The notes under the pieces were generated by a model, which was not told the origin of the DNA, did not search any database, and was given only the letters and a program-made list of their open reading frames with translations. Of a stretch of 64,000 bases of DNA, positions 17,813 through 24,706 are shown piece after piece; the stretch's first letter is position 1, and every line of letters starts with the position of its first letter. Origin of the DNA: Limnobaculum zhutongyuii (lineage in GTDB: Bacteria > Pseudomonadota > Gammaproteobacteria > Enterobacterales > Enterobacteriaceae); assembly GCF_004295645.1 (NCBI RefSeq), contig NZ_CP034752.1, positions 2,356,001-2,420,000 on the forward strand, in the 5' to 3' direction. The position numbers and the translations under genes were made by a program.

Positions 17813-18023
17813 GGTAGTGTCGTTCCTTTTTTTCGTGGTCAGACTGACACTCAAAACAACGTTGAGCATAGGCATTGACCTGTAAACGTGAGGGGGCGAT
17901 CGCCTCGCCGCACTCCTGACAAATTCCGGTACTCAGGTGACGCACTCTGCCCTGGTGGCGCAAAAGTGCCTGCGTTCGTTGCTGTTCTTCCACCAGGCTC
18001 CCTTTGTCGGCAATATCACTCAT
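17805..18023 (-). CDS. DksA/TraR-type C4 zinc-finger protein
   Basis: 72 residues with the DksA/TraR zinc finger: CQECGEAI, then RLQVNAYAQRCFECQ, i.e. two CxxC pairs 17 residues apart. The N-terminal half is a short helix (LVEEQQRTQALLRHQGRV). Phage TraR-like proteins of this size bind the RNA polymerase secondary channel and change promoter choice without ppGpp; that is family knowledge. It overlaps Rz1 by 8 bp at its start, placing it at the end of the lysis cassette. Confidence 0.88.
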   Translation of the reverse strand: MSDIADKGSLVEEQQRTQALLRHQGRVRHLSTGICQECGEAIAPSRLQVNAYAQRCFECQSDHEKKERHYRV

Positions 18024-18300
18024 TGTCCTGGCTCCGTTCTTCGTCCCACTGGCGTATCAGAATGAGCTGGTTTTCCAGCGTCATCGCCCACTGACCATAA
18101 GCATTCGCGTGTCTCAGTAACGTTTGATGGTCGCCCGATACCGGTGCGGCTGGTCGGGTGGGTAACATCGTCAGCGTTGCCGGAATACGGGGACAAATGA
18201 CCGTTACCGGTGGCGGTGGAATAACCGAGGGCGGCGGTGTAGAGCCGCAACCCGTCAGGGCCAAGACCGGTATAAGCCTGACCATCGCGAGAAACCGCAT
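18016..18300 (-). CDS. Rz1-like outer-membrane spanin lipoprotein, nested in Rz
   Basis: 94 residues from MRFLAMVRLIPVLALTGC; six residues could be added upstream. It has a lipoprotein signal with lipobox LTGC, then a proline-rich segment (STPPPSVIPPPPVTV), as in Rz1. It lies wholly within the Rz frame but in another frame, the classical nested spanin arrangement. After cleavage and lipidation it would pair with Rz across the periplasm to fuse the two membranes in the final step of lysis. Length is greater than lambda Rz1. Confidence 0.85.
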   Translation of the reverse strand: MRFLAMVRLIPVLALTGCGSTPPPSVIPPPPVTVICPRIPATLTMLPTRPAAPVSGDHQTLLRHANAYGQWAMTLENQLILIRQWDEERSQDNE

Positions 18301-18622
18301 GGGAAATACTCCGTTCACGTTGTTGTTTTAGTTGTTCCAGTTCACGCGCCTGTTGCTGGTTTTTAGCCTGGAGCTGTTCACTGAGATTATGGTATGCCTG
18401 CTGGCGACTGACCGCCGCCTTCAGAGCATCATTATGTTGTTCGGTGTTGGTGCGCTGCGCTTCACTGAAGTTCAGAGAAGCTGCAACAAGTGCCTTTTCG
18501 GCAGTGGCTATTTGAGGTTTAAGTCTGGCTTCTGTTATTACCACACCCATGGAAAACCCAAAGCCCAGTAGACCCAACACGATAAATAACTGACGCCCAT
18601 AGGCGCGAAGGAAGTTAATCAT
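18020..18622 (-). CDS. Rz-like inner-membrane spanin
   Basis: 200 residues from MINFLRAYGRQLFIVLGLLG; the open frame extends further upstream into the DUF2644 gene, but this ATG precedes the membrane segment directly and overlaps the upstream TAA by 8 bp. One N-terminal transmembrane helix (about 10-30) is followed by a coiled coil (LNFSEAQRTNTEQHNDALKA, then QAKNQQQARELEQLKQQRE). This is the inner-membrane spanin layout. The C-terminal third shares DNA with Rz1. Confidence 0.85.
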   Translation of the reverse strand: MINFLRAYGRQLFIVLGLLGFGFSMGVVITEARLKPQIATAEKALVAASLNFSEAQRTNTEQHNDALKAAVSRQQAYHNLSEQLQAKNQQQARELEQLKQQRERSISHAVSRDGQAYTGLGPDGLRLYTAALGYSTATGNGHLSPYSGNADDVTHPTSRTGIGRPSNVTETRECLWSVGDDAGKPAHSDTPVGRRTEPGQ

Positions 18623-18857
18623 GACCAGGTACCTCCCGTTCTTCCCGGGCACGCTTAATGGATGCCTGTTTTGATGCCTGATTTTGAGCGACCCAGGCGG
18701 TGAGGTAGCCGATAAACAGCCATTCATCCATCGTGCCATGCCAGGCACACCACAACAGTACCGATGTCGAAGCGATAAACGCCCCGGCCAGTGTGGTATC
18801 GGACAATGACAATCTGCCTGAAGGGGTCGCGATTAATTGCTTAAGCGTGTGAAACAT
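18615..18857 (-). CDS. DUF2644 membrane protein, probable holin-type
   Basis: 80 residues, with IATPSGRLSLSDTTLAGAFIASTSV, LLWCAWHG and DEWLFIGYLTAWVAQNQASK: two predicted membrane helices (about 18-38 and 46-62) and a charged C-terminus. The GRLS...EWLFIGYL pattern fits DUF2644 phage proteins. It lies between the endolysin and spanins, so a holin or pinholin role is likely but inferred. It overlaps the gene before it by 17 bp. Confidence 0.7.
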   Translation of the reverse strand: MFHTLKQLIATPSGRLSLSDTTLAGAFIASTSVLLWCAWHGTMDEWLFIGYLTAWVAQNQASKQASIKRAREEREVPGHD

Positions 18858-19113
18858 GCGGCCCCCGGTGAGTTATGGCGGTATCACGGCACAGACGAAT
18901 GTCCTGTGCATTGATACTGTGCCAACCCTGTTTAAATACGGCCTGGTAGGTGCCGTGATGGCTGAATAAAGGGACCGTTGAGGCATCCAGTCCGGACAGT
19001 TCCCGACTCAGTCGAGCCTCCCGCCCGGCTTCGTATACCTGACGGTAACGCGGGTGACGCAGTGCCGGCTGGCTTTTGAGTAACAGCCGCTCAGGAATGG
19101 CGCGGGGTATCAT
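18841..19113 (-). CDS. Hypothetical protein in the lysis cassette
   Basis: 90 residues, no family recognised. The sequence is basic with no clear membrane segment: ERLLLKSQPALRHPRYRQVY, AGREARLSRELSGLDA, VFKQGWHSINAQDIRLC and a His-rich end. The EAGREAR and QGWHS motifs recall ribosome-modulation-factor-like small phage proteins, but the resemblance is too weak to name. It overlaps the endolysin gene by 4 bp and the DUF2644 gene by 17 bp, so it is translated with the lysis genes. Confidence 0.55.
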   Translation of the reverse strand: MIPRAIPERLLLKSQPALRHPRYRQVYEAGREARLSRELSGLDASTVPLFSHHGTYQAVFKQGWHSINAQDIRLCRDTAITHRGPHVSHA

Positions 19114-19625
19114 CCGACCACCTCTTCAACGGCCAACATCAGGCTGTCCAGGCGATTAAACCAGCCGCTGATAAACTTAGCCTGAGAGGGATTGTTGGCA
19201 ACGATACGGGCGTAAGTACGGGAACGCTGAGTCAGAATACGCTGACAGATGAATCGTACGCTTACCATGGTGGTGTTAGCGGAAATCAGGGTTCGCTGTC
19301 CAATAATGCCGTCATCAGTGACACCCGGTGCACGCTGTAACTGCTGAATGGCCGTTGTTGAGCCGTGCTGGACGATACCGTCAAAGACCATCAGGGAAAT
19401 ACCCGGCGGTAACTGGTCACACTTGGCTTTTAGCCAGTAGTCACGGTAATAGATGTCTGTTGCCTGCTCTTCGGTCAGGGCGGCAATGTTCAGGTGAGGA
19501 TAAGCTCGCTTTGAGATACCGTATTTAGTCTCGCCGCCACGGTCTGCGGGGTCATTAACATAACCGCCTTCAGCTCTGAGCAGGTAATCAAGGGCATGGA
19601 TAAACGTAACGCTGTAAGGTTTCAT
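19110..19625 (-). CDS. GH108 family endolysin (N-acetylmuramidase)
   Basis: 171 residues. The catalytic motif EGGYVNDPADRGGETKYGIS (about 18-37) is that of glycoside hydrolase 108, with Glu18 as the acid. A C-terminal peptidoglycan-binding-like region follows (GVTDDGIIGQRTL). No signal peptide is seen, so release should need a holin. It cuts the glycan backbone. This is the first gene after the Mor gene and a terminator, and a probable late promoter lies 54 bp upstream of its ATG, matching Mu P(lys). Confidence 0.92.
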   Translation of the reverse strand: MKPYSVTFIHALDYLLRAEGGYVNDPADRGGETKYGISKRAYPHLNIAALTEEQATDIYYRDYWLKAKCDQLPPGISLMVFDGIVQHGSTTAIQQLQRAPGVTDDGIIGQRTLISANTTMVSVRFICQRILTQRSRTYARIVANNPSQAKFISGWFNRLDSLMLAVEEVVG

Positions 19626-19678
19626 AATGGCAACCGGTTAATAAGGGGTAGCTCATCATGACGTGCGAGGTAGGTGGT

Positions 19679-19700
19679 TTGGGTTTGTAACCCTTCACAC
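19679..19700 (-). promoter_or_regulatory. Probable late promoter before the lysis genes (P(lys)-like)
   Basis: A 22-bp segment matches the one before gene I at 18 of 22 positions in the same orientation. On the minus strand it reads GTGTGAAGGGTTACAAACCC; GGGTTACAAACCC is a near-palindrome and TACAAA could be a -10 element. It follows directly on the T-run of the mor terminator. Mor/C-type activation is inferred from Mu. Confidence 0.55.
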
Positions 19701-19723
19701 AAAAAAGCCCTCAGAAAGAGGGC
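19701..19723 (-). terminator. Intrinsic terminator after mor
   Basis: On the minus strand GCCCTC, loop TTTCT, GAGGGC is followed by TTTTTT. It lies 34 bp after the mor stop and would end early/middle transcription before the late lysis promoter. Confidence 0.85.
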
Positions 19724-19756
19724 CCGGAGCACTATAAATCAGTTTGAATAATCTGG

Positions 19757-20197
19757 CTATGACTCTTTACCGAACAGCGTCAACTGATGACGGTTACGGT
19801 GCAGTACCATCTGGTCTTTGACTATCTGGTAAATACGGCTGTCAGTCAGGCTATAGCGCTTTGCCAGTGCGGATATATCCCCGTTGCCACGGGTATAGTC
19901 GTGGTAAAGCATATTATCACGAATGGCGGTTTTTAACCGGTCACCTACGGGAAGGTAGCAGGAACGGCCACCGTAATAATGCGCCAGCGTTGCCACCAGT
20001 TTACCGGCCTTAGACAGGGCTTTGTCTTCCGGTTCGCCCTGGCGTTTCAGCTCACAGCAAAACAGGTCAATCAATCCCGCCAGCATCTGCCCCCAGTATT
20101 TGCTGACTTCAGCCGGAGGGATGTTATCAAGCCGGTCGAGCAGTTCGCCCAGTTCTTGGTGGTCAGGCGCGAACAAGTCGAGGTTATCTTCTTTCAT
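19757..20197 (-). CDS. mor: Middle/late transcription activator, Mor family
   Basis: 146 residues from MKEDNLDLFAPDHQELGELL. This start is preferred because GGAGG stands 7 bases upstream; the frame opens 13 codons earlier. The N-terminal dimerisation part (LFAPDHQELGELLDRLDNIP) and the C-terminal helix-turn-helix (GDISALAKRYSLTDSRIYQIVKDQ) are typical of Mor. A separate C gene is not seen, so one protein may serve the roles of both Mor and C in Mu, as in several Mu-like phages. Its targets are probably the paired promoter motifs at 19679 and 11584. Confidence 0.88.
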   Translation of the reverse strand: MKEDNLDLFAPDHQELGELLDRLDNIPPAEVSKYWGQMLAGLIDLFCCELKRQGEPEDKALSKAGKLVATLAHYYGGRSCYLPVGDRLKTAIRDNMLYHDYTRGNGDISALAKRYSLTDSRIYQIVKDQMVLHRNRHQLTLFGKES

Positions 20198-20390
20198 GAT
20201 ACGCCTCCGGTGGTATTGCTTCAGGGCCAATTTCATGAAAATAATTTACGCCGAATTGCGTCATCCCTCCGCAAAAGGTAAACCACCCCTGATAGTCAAC
20301 CTTGACGATTTCCCATTCTGAATCCTGAGTTTCTTTAGCCCAGTAATAACGATAAGGTTGGTAATGAGCAGGGAACTTTTTATTACTCAT
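20184..20390 (-). CDS. Hypothetical phage protein
   Basis: 68 residues, rich in aromatic residues (HYQPYRYYWAKETQDSEWEIVKVDYQGWF) and beginning MSNKKFPAHY. No family recognised and no membrane segment. The ATG overlaps the gemA stop by 4 bp (ATGA), and its end overlaps the mor start by 14 bp, so it is coupled to both. The sequence resembles small one-domain phage proteins with a WxxVxxDxxGxF core that occur near such regulators. Confidence 0.6.
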   Translation of the reverse strand: MSNKKFPAHYQPYRYYWAKETQDSEWEIVKVDYQGWFTFCGGMTQFGVNYFHEIGPEAIPPEAYHERR

Positions 20391-21142
20391 CGCACAGCCC
20401 TCATAATGACGGAGTGACAGGTTACAATGCGCATAAATTGCTTACGGCACACCGGGCAACCGACTAGTGAGTCCCATGTCTCCGCCCGGTCAGTTGGCGC
20501 GGGGGTTTCAAAACGAAAGCCGCAGCAGGGGAAAGACGACGCCAGCATAAAGTCACCGCGAGCACGACAATTATTTAGATATTCATCAAGCTGGCGGATA
20601 CGTTCATATACACCGGTAATCGCATCATACGAACGGACTTCGTCACCGTTCCTGTTGGTCGGTAACACAATGCGGCGGGTTTTTAATATCCCTTTAATCA
20701 GGCGCAGGTGCCAGGCTTTCAGCGCTTCCAGTACCTTATAAGCCAGATAAGAATTCAACCAGCCCACCTCCGCCACGCCGACACCATTCAACCGTTTGGT
20801 CTGGCGCATGACGTACGCATTCAGCGAGGACTCGTCAGGTCGGGTGACAAACCATTGCTCGTGCATGGTTAACCAGATGGCGCGGATTTTGGCGATTTCC
20901 GGCGCTTTGTTTTTTCCCTGGCTGTTCGGGCTAACGTGAGCGCCTTTCTTCTTGCTGAACTGGCGTTTAAATCCCGCATCCTGAAAGGACTGGTAAACGG
21001 TTTGCAGTTCACCGTGAGTCATGGCCGTACAGGATGTTTTACCAACGGCGGCCTGTAGCTTGGCGCGGTAGGTTTCATCATCCAGGCTTAACTTGCTTTT
21101 GGCGATGTGGATAAGGCGGATCAATTGTGGTTTAGTCATCAT
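20387..21142 (-). CDS. gemA: GemA family protein (gp16) with zinc-binding C-terminal extension
   Basis: 251 residues. The N-terminal 170 match GemA/DUF1018: KPQLIRLIHIAKSKLSLDDETYRAKL, CTAMTHGELQTVYQSFQDAGFK, then KIRAIWLTMHEQWFV and WLNSYLAYKVLEALKAWH. GemA in Mu alters host gene expression and DNA relaxation. The usual length is about 150-180; here about 70 extra residues carry FPCCGFRF and, 22 residues on, VGCPVCRKQF, which looks like a zinc ribbon. The ATG overlaps the preceding TGA (ATGA). Confidence 0.85.
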   Translation of the reverse strand: MMTKPQLIRLIHIAKSKLSLDDETYRAKLQAAVGKTSCTAMTHGELQTVYQSFQDAGFKRQFSKKKGAHVSPNSQGKNKAPEIAKIRAIWLTMHEQWFVTRPDESSLNAYVMRQTKRLNGVGVAEVGWLNSYLAYKVLEALKAWHLRLIKGILKTRRIVLPTNRNGDEVRSYDAITGVYERIRQLDEYLNNCRARGDFMLASSFPCCGFRFETPAPTDRAETWDSLVGCPVCRKQFMRIVTCHSVIMRAVR

Positions 21143-21396
21143 TTATCCCCTTCAATCAGCGTCCAGACAATGGTGTTCCTACCCTGATAAACTGATATCA
21201 GTAGCCCTCTGCGTTCCATATCCCGCATGTATTTTCTGATAACACGAGTGGGAATGCTGCACTGAGGCACCATATCCGCCATCCGTAAGGAGATTTGCCA
21301 CGTTGCTGCCTGATAGCGTTCGCGATGGTCACGAGCACTTATTTTTATTGCCTTGATAATGTCACTGTCATTGAGTTGGTATGATTTAGTCATCAC
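21139..21396 (-). CDS. Small winged-helix phage protein
   Basis: 85 residues. Content suggests a winged helix: QAATWQISLRMADMVPQCSIPTRVIRKYMRDMERRGLL, with a recognition helix then a beta wing (LISVYQGRNTIVWTL). Function unknown; a DNA-binding early regulator is possible. The second Met could be the start. It overlaps gemA by 4 bp. Confidence 0.6.
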   Translation of the reverse strand: MMTKSYQLNDSDIIKAIKISARDHRERYQAATWQISLRMADMVPQCSIPTRVIRKYMRDMERRGLLISVYQGRNTIVWTLIEGDK

Positions 21397-21402
21397 GGCC
21401 CC

Positions 21403-21678
21403 CTAAAATGAAGGTGCGAACAGGAAGCGCCACCAGAACGATAACGGCATACGGTTACATAACGCGTAAGACAGCTCCTGATTGCGGCGTGCCAGTTCCT
21501 GACGCTTCACCTTATCGCGAGCCTCGTCAGCATCCCGAGCCAGTAGCAAGGTTTCCAGCACGAAATAGTCGTTAAACTCAACATAAGAGCCGGTCGGGTT
21601 TTCGCGCATGAAAGCAATTTCGGCACTCATGTGGATGCTGCAATCCGGCGTATAGCGTTTGAGTACGGATTTTTTCAT
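21403..21678 (-). CDS. Hypothetical early phage protein
   Basis: 91 residues, no family recognised. The start MKKSVLKRYTPDCSIHMSAE is followed by a charged helix (LARDADEARDKVKRQELARRNQELSYAL) and an aromatic, hydrophobic tail (PLSFWWRFLFAPSF). The ATG overlaps the stop of the 47-residue gene upstream by 4 bp, so the two are probably translated together. Confidence 0.55.
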   Translation of the reverse strand: MKKSVLKRYTPDCSIHMSAEIAFMRENPTGSYVEFNDYFVLETLLLARDADEARDKVKRQELARRNQELSYALCNRMPLSFWWRFLFAPSF

Positions 21679-21818
21679 TTGATTTTTACCCCTCTGACTC
21701 CAGTCATCTGACTAAATACCCAGGGAGCAAAACGACCCAGACCAATACCCGTCCACTCTGATAATTCCCAAACCTGTAACCAGAACCATTGCCAGGCTTT
21801 TAAAAGATAACGATTCAT
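21675..21818 (-). CDS. Small Trp-rich protein, 47 residues
   Basis: An intact frame reads MNRYLLKAWQWFWLQVWELS and continues EWTGIGLGRFAPWVFS to a TGA at 21677-21675. It overlaps the preceding gene by ATGA and the following gene by ATGA, so it fits exactly into the coupled early operon; without it there would be an unexplained 137-bp gap. Five Trp in 47 residues and a hydrophobic middle suggest membrane association. No homologue is recognised. Confidence 0.65.
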   Translation of the reverse strand: MNRYLLKAWQWFWLQVWELSEWTGIGLGRFAPWVFSQMTGVRGVKIK

Positions 21819-22282
21819 ACGCCACCTTCCTGACGACTCCAGCCGCGATCAAGCGCGGCCATGCAGAACTGCGCCCGGTGGTGGCAATACTCGATATTGA
21901 TATCCAGCGCCGCTAATCCTTTAGCCTGTAGCCAGAGGGGAACAGCGTTGTCATAGTCTGCGGCTTTCTCTCGTTCGACAGCCTGTGCCGCTATATCAGG
22001 AAACAGACGCTCGACGGTTTTGGACAGAACAGAGACAGCGTTCTGATAGTCCTTTTCGGTGCGTGGCTTTTTGGCTTTTCGCTCACCTTCAGGTAGTAAA
22101 CGGTAACTGCGGTTCTTGCCTTTCCAACCACGCCCGACAACATCATTATTGATGTTATGTCTTAACAACATACCAATCTGGTCAGTCGGAATACCGGTGT
22201 GCTGATACAGTTCATACGCTGTTAATTCGCCATAAACCTGTAGAGCCTGACGCAGGGTTTCAACCTTTGAAATGATTTCCAT
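21815..22282 (-). CDS. Winged-helix plus ANR-like regulator
   Basis: 155 residues in two parts. The N-terminal (1-70) has the winged-helix look: ALQVYGELTAYELYQHTGIPTDQIGMLLRHN, then a basic wing. The C-terminal (about 108-150) reads ADYDNAVPLWLQAKGLA followed by EYCHHRAQFCMAA, matching the pattern of the ANR family of small phage and plasmid regulators (A..Y..A..LW..A...A, then RA.FC). If correct this is a DNA-binding domain joined to an ANR module, which normally stands alone. Function unknown. It overlaps genes at both ends. Confidence 0.55.
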   Translation of the reverse strand: MEIISKVETLRQALQVYGELTAYELYQHTGIPTDQIGMLLRHNINNDVVGRGWKGKNRSYRLLPEGERKAKKPRTEKDYQNAVSVLSKTVERLFPDIAAQAVEREKAADYDNAVPLWLQAKGLAALDINIEYCHHRAQFCMAALDRGWSRQEGGV

Positions 22283-22728
22283 TATGATTTTCCCTCTGGT
22301 TTATAGCTGTCGATGTTCAGCAAAAAGCGCAGCGCCATCGCGCCGACCTGGATGGCTTCTTCGCGTAGGCGCTGATGACCATCAAAATAAAAATGAAAGT
22401 CGATAGCGGCCTGAGTTAACTCGCCGACCTCTTCATTAAGGATGGCTGATGCATGAATGGCATCGGTTGGCCACTGAGAATGAACAGTGACAGCGCGCTC
22501 AAGCTCAGCCTGAAGTAATAGTAAAAGATGTGATAGAGGTGAGTTAGTTGGTACCGAATGATTGACCGCACGGTGATTCCAGTTCTCAGTAGCTTGCTGT
22601 TTGGTTCTTCCTGATCTCGTGGTGTTACAAAAACCACAAGTCGCATAAGATCCATCTCCGAAAGCTGAAGTCCATAACACAATTTTGTTACGCCCACAGA
22701 AAGGACAAGGTAAGAGATTGGTATTCAT
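22282..22728 (-). CDS. Zinc ribbon (Lar-like) fused to MazG-like protein
   Basis: 148 residues. The N-terminal 45 residues have CPFCGRNK and, 19 residues on, CGFCNTT, then TENWNHRA, as in Lar-type restriction-alleviation zinc ribbons. The C-terminal 60 residues have ILNEEVGELTQAAID and LREEAIQVGAMALRFL, the EExxE...E pattern of MazG-like NTP pyrophosphohydrolases. Either part alone is common in phages; together they suggest a host-takeover or nucleotide-pool protein. The ATG overlaps the gene before by ATGA. Confidence 0.65.
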   Translation of the reverse strand: MNTNLLPCPFCGRNKIVLWTSAFGDGSYATCGFCNTTRSGRTKQQATENWNHRAVNHSVPTNSPLSHLLLLLQAELERAVTVHSQWPTDAIHASAILNEEVGELTQAAIDFHFYFDGHQRLREEAIQVGAMALRFLLNIDSYKPEGKS

Positions 22729-23186
22729 AGCGGTATAATCTCCACGCTCATAGCATTACAGGTATCAGGTGTGAGTATCCTGAAGCTAACCATCTCCTCA
22801 AAAGATAATCCTCGTAACGGGCACTGTTCATCTAGCCAATCTGCCAGCAAGCCCTCAAGTTCTACTTGCTGATTGAGGCGAAGGTCACATTCAGTTTGAG
22901 CATCACCAACAACCAAATAATGAGACAGGCCCTCACGTATATGCTCGATAATATCGTCAGCATCAATAACAGCTCGATAACTCTGCCCGGATACGGGCTT
23001 ACCCAAATAACAAAGCTCGTTCTGGTCTAACTGGTAAAGGGTAGCTGCACTCTCAATAGCAGCTTCAACCGGACAAGAAAGTAAAACCGGTAACCACTGT
23101 GCCTTGCTATATCCCTCACGTAGTAAGTACCAGTTTGTTGGTTCAGTTTGTTGGTTACCCAGTGAGTTAGTATTTCGAGATTTCAT
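22725..23186 (-). CDS. Hypothetical early phage protein
   Basis: 153 residues, acidic, no family recognised. Sequence signs: TNWYLLREGYSKAQWLPVLLSCPVEAAI, then DADDIIEHIREGLSHYLVVGD, and a C-terminal ECDLRLNQQVELEGLLADWLDEQC. AAGGAA lies upstream of the ATG. A hairpin (GGCGTA...TACGCC, 23207-23235) lies in its leader, and repeat cluster D lies before that. Confidence 0.55.
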   Translation of the reverse strand: MKSRNTNSLGNQQTEPTNWYLLREGYSKAQWLPVLLSCPVEAAIESAATLYQLDQNELCYLGKPVSGQSYRAVIDADDIIEHIREGLSHYLVVGDAQTECDLRLNQQVELEGLLADWLDEQCPLRGLSFEEMVSFRILTPDTCNAMSVEIIPL

Positions 23187-23206
23187 ATTCAGTTTCCTTG
23201 TTTTAG

Positions 23207-23235
23207 GCGTAGCCGCGCCCCGGCGGATTTACGCC
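23207..23235. other. Hairpin in the leader of the early gene at 23186
   Basis: GGCGTA (23207-23212) pairs with TACGCC (23230-23235), and inner CCGC/GCGG can also pair. There is no T-run, so it is not a clear terminator; it may be a leader hairpin or part of a regulatory site between repeat cluster D and the next gene. Confidence 0.4.
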
Positions 23236-23254
23236 AAATAAAAATTAATGTGTG

Positions 23255-23287
23255 TTTAAATAACGTTTAAATCAGTGTTAAATCAAA
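23255..23287 (+). repeat. Repeat cluster D: three 11-bp units in the early region
   Basis: Units TTTAAATAACG, TTTAAATCAGT and GTTAAATCAAA at exact 11-bp spacing. They overlap the stop codon of the gene at 23283 and lead into the only sizeable gap within the early operon. The middle unit shares TTTAAATCAG with a cluster B unit. Confidence 0.7.
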
Positions 23288-23552
23288 ATTCCGAATAATA
23301 AAGCGGTGTTCTGATTACGGGCCCGATAGTAAAAAATGGCCCTGGTGATTCCTGCTTAACAACCCCAACAGGAACCGCACGCAACGCATGGATTGAGACA
23401 AACCAAGGGTTACGGTTGATTTCCACCATGACCTGACCTTCACTACAATGATGTGCCAGTCCTGTAGTACGAACAATTTGCTGACCTGAAAAAGTGCGGA
23501 GATAAAATAATGACTGTTTCGGGTACTGCTGATTAAATTGCTGTGCGTTCAT
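23283..23552 (-). CDS. Hypothetical early phage protein
   Basis: 89 residues from MNAQQFNQQYPKQSLFYLRT; a GTG four codons earlier would leave no spacer to the AAGGGG. Contains FSGQQIVRTTGLAHHCSEGQVMVEINRNPWFVSI and looks like a small beta-rich domain. No family recognised. Its stop overlaps repeat cluster D. Confidence 0.5.
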   Translation of the reverse strand: MNAQQFNQQYPKQSLFYLRTFSGQQIVRTTGLAHHCSEGQVMVEINRNPWFVSIHALRAVPVGVVKQESPGPFFTIGPVIRTPLYYSEF

Positions 23553-23554
23553 AA

Positions 23555-23761
23555 TTAATGACACCCCTTACTTTTAGCTATCTCAATAAGCATCTTTTGC
23601 GCCACTGCACCCGTTGCCGGAATAACTTTCTCCAGCGTATCCAGATAGAGCTTTACGATATCTTTAAGCGCTTCGTGACCGGCCGCATCGATTTGATGAT
23701 GGATCCCGTCCTTTCTGGGGATAACCCGGATAATAATCGCCATGATTTCTTTCTCTTTCAC
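23555..23761 (-). CDS. Hypothetical early phage protein (GTG start)
   Basis: 68 residues. The GTG start at 23761 is supported by an AAGGAG Shine-Dalgarno 7 bases upstream, formed by the last codons of gene B; an ATG six codons in has no such signal. Sequence: AIIIRVIPRKDGIHHQID then EALKDIVKLYLDTLEKVIP, a small alpha/beta protein. No function recognised. It directly follows B, as small conserved proteins do in Mu-like phages. Confidence 0.6.
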   Translation of the reverse strand: MKEKEIMAIIIRVIPRKDGIHHQIDAAGHEALKDIVKLYLDTLEKVIPATGAVAQKMLIEIAKSKGCH

Positions 23762-23763
23762 AA

Positions 23764-24690
23764 TTAAACTCCTTCCAGGTCTTTAACAGCAGCACGGATA
23801 TGGCGCTCAGATAAGGCTTCATCTGCGCCCTGGGCGATGATTGCAGCAAGATCGAGCGTGGTGGATACGGTTCGCAATGCGCCACTCTTGGCGGCCAGCT
23901 TATGGATCAACTCGCGTTCTTTGCGGCCGTTGAGTTGCCAGGCGTCCGCGATGGCGTCGACGTCGCCAGTGCGCACACCTTCAATCACTATCTTTTTAGA
24001 GATACGGGAGAACAATCGCGCATAGTCCACACTGCGGGAATTGCCGCCGGTGAGTTTGGAATACACTTTATGGTTACCGCACAAAGCCAGACCAATGCCG
24101 GTTTCTTCCTGAAGCAGGCGCAGTTCTTCGTAAACGTCATAATCAAGATGGTCAGATTCATCAACAATGAGCAGACCTTTCGTGCCGGTAATGCGACGGC
24201 GGATAGTCCGGCACAACGGGCCTGCACGGCGAGGTGCATCAGATAGCCCCAGCGCATCGGCAAACTCGCTCAAACATTCCACCAGTGACGATGTGGACGG
24301 CTTGATAGTAATGAGCCAGACATTCGGGTTACGTTCGGAGAACTCACGCAAGGCAACTGTTTTACCCACGCCAGGGTTACCGTAAATGATGGCGATACGC
24401 TGCGCTCCTTGTGCATAAACTAATGCACGCCAGATATCTGAGACGATTTTCGTTTCAATGAATCGGGGAGCAGTAACCACTGCCGCCACTGACTGACGGG
24501 CTGCGCGACTCTCCAGCCACTTCTCCAGCTTCAGGGCAACCTCAGCATTGTTGCCGGGATAGGTACCACGCAGGAACTGAGACAAGGCAGCCCCGGAGAC
24601 TTCGCTTTCAATGGCAATAGTGGCGGAGGCTAGCTTTTCTTTTTCCTTGATTGCCATAACGGCAGCGCGGGTTTCTTCAATAGTATTCAT
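23764..24690 (-). CDS. B: Target-capture ATPase, Mu B family
   Basis: 308 residues, close to Mu B (312). N-terminal helix-turn-helix region (SEVSGAALSQFLRGTYPGNN), then an AAA+ ATPase with Walker A GNPGVGKT, Walker B LLIVDESDHLDY and sensor region LALCGNHKVYSKL. MuB forms ATP-dependent filaments on target DNA, activates the transposase and gives immunity to the element's own ends. It lies 16 bp after the transposase gene. Confidence 0.95.
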   Translation of the reverse strand: MNTIEETRAAVMAIKEKEKLASATIAIESEVSGAALSQFLRGTYPGNNAEVALKLEKWLESRAARQSVAAVVTAPRFIETKIVSDIWRALVYAQGAQRIAIIYGNPGVGKTVALREFSERNPNVWLITIKPSTSSLVECLSEFADALGLSDAPRRAGPLCRTIRRRITGTKGLLIVDESDHLDYDVYEELRLLQEETGIGLALCGNHKVYSKLTGGNSRSVDYARLFSRISKKIVIEGVRTGDVDAIADAWQLNGRKERELIHKLAAKSGALRTVSTTLDLAAIIAQGADEALSERHIRAAVKDLEGV

Positions 24691-24706
24691 CGTGTTTCTC
24701 CTGGTA
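24691..24706 (-). promoter_or_regulatory. Ribosome binding site of gene B
   Basis: On the minus strand AGGAGAAACACG precedes the B ATG, with AGGAG 7 bases upstream. It lies in the 16-bp gap after the A stop, fixing the B start at 24690. Confidence 0.6.
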
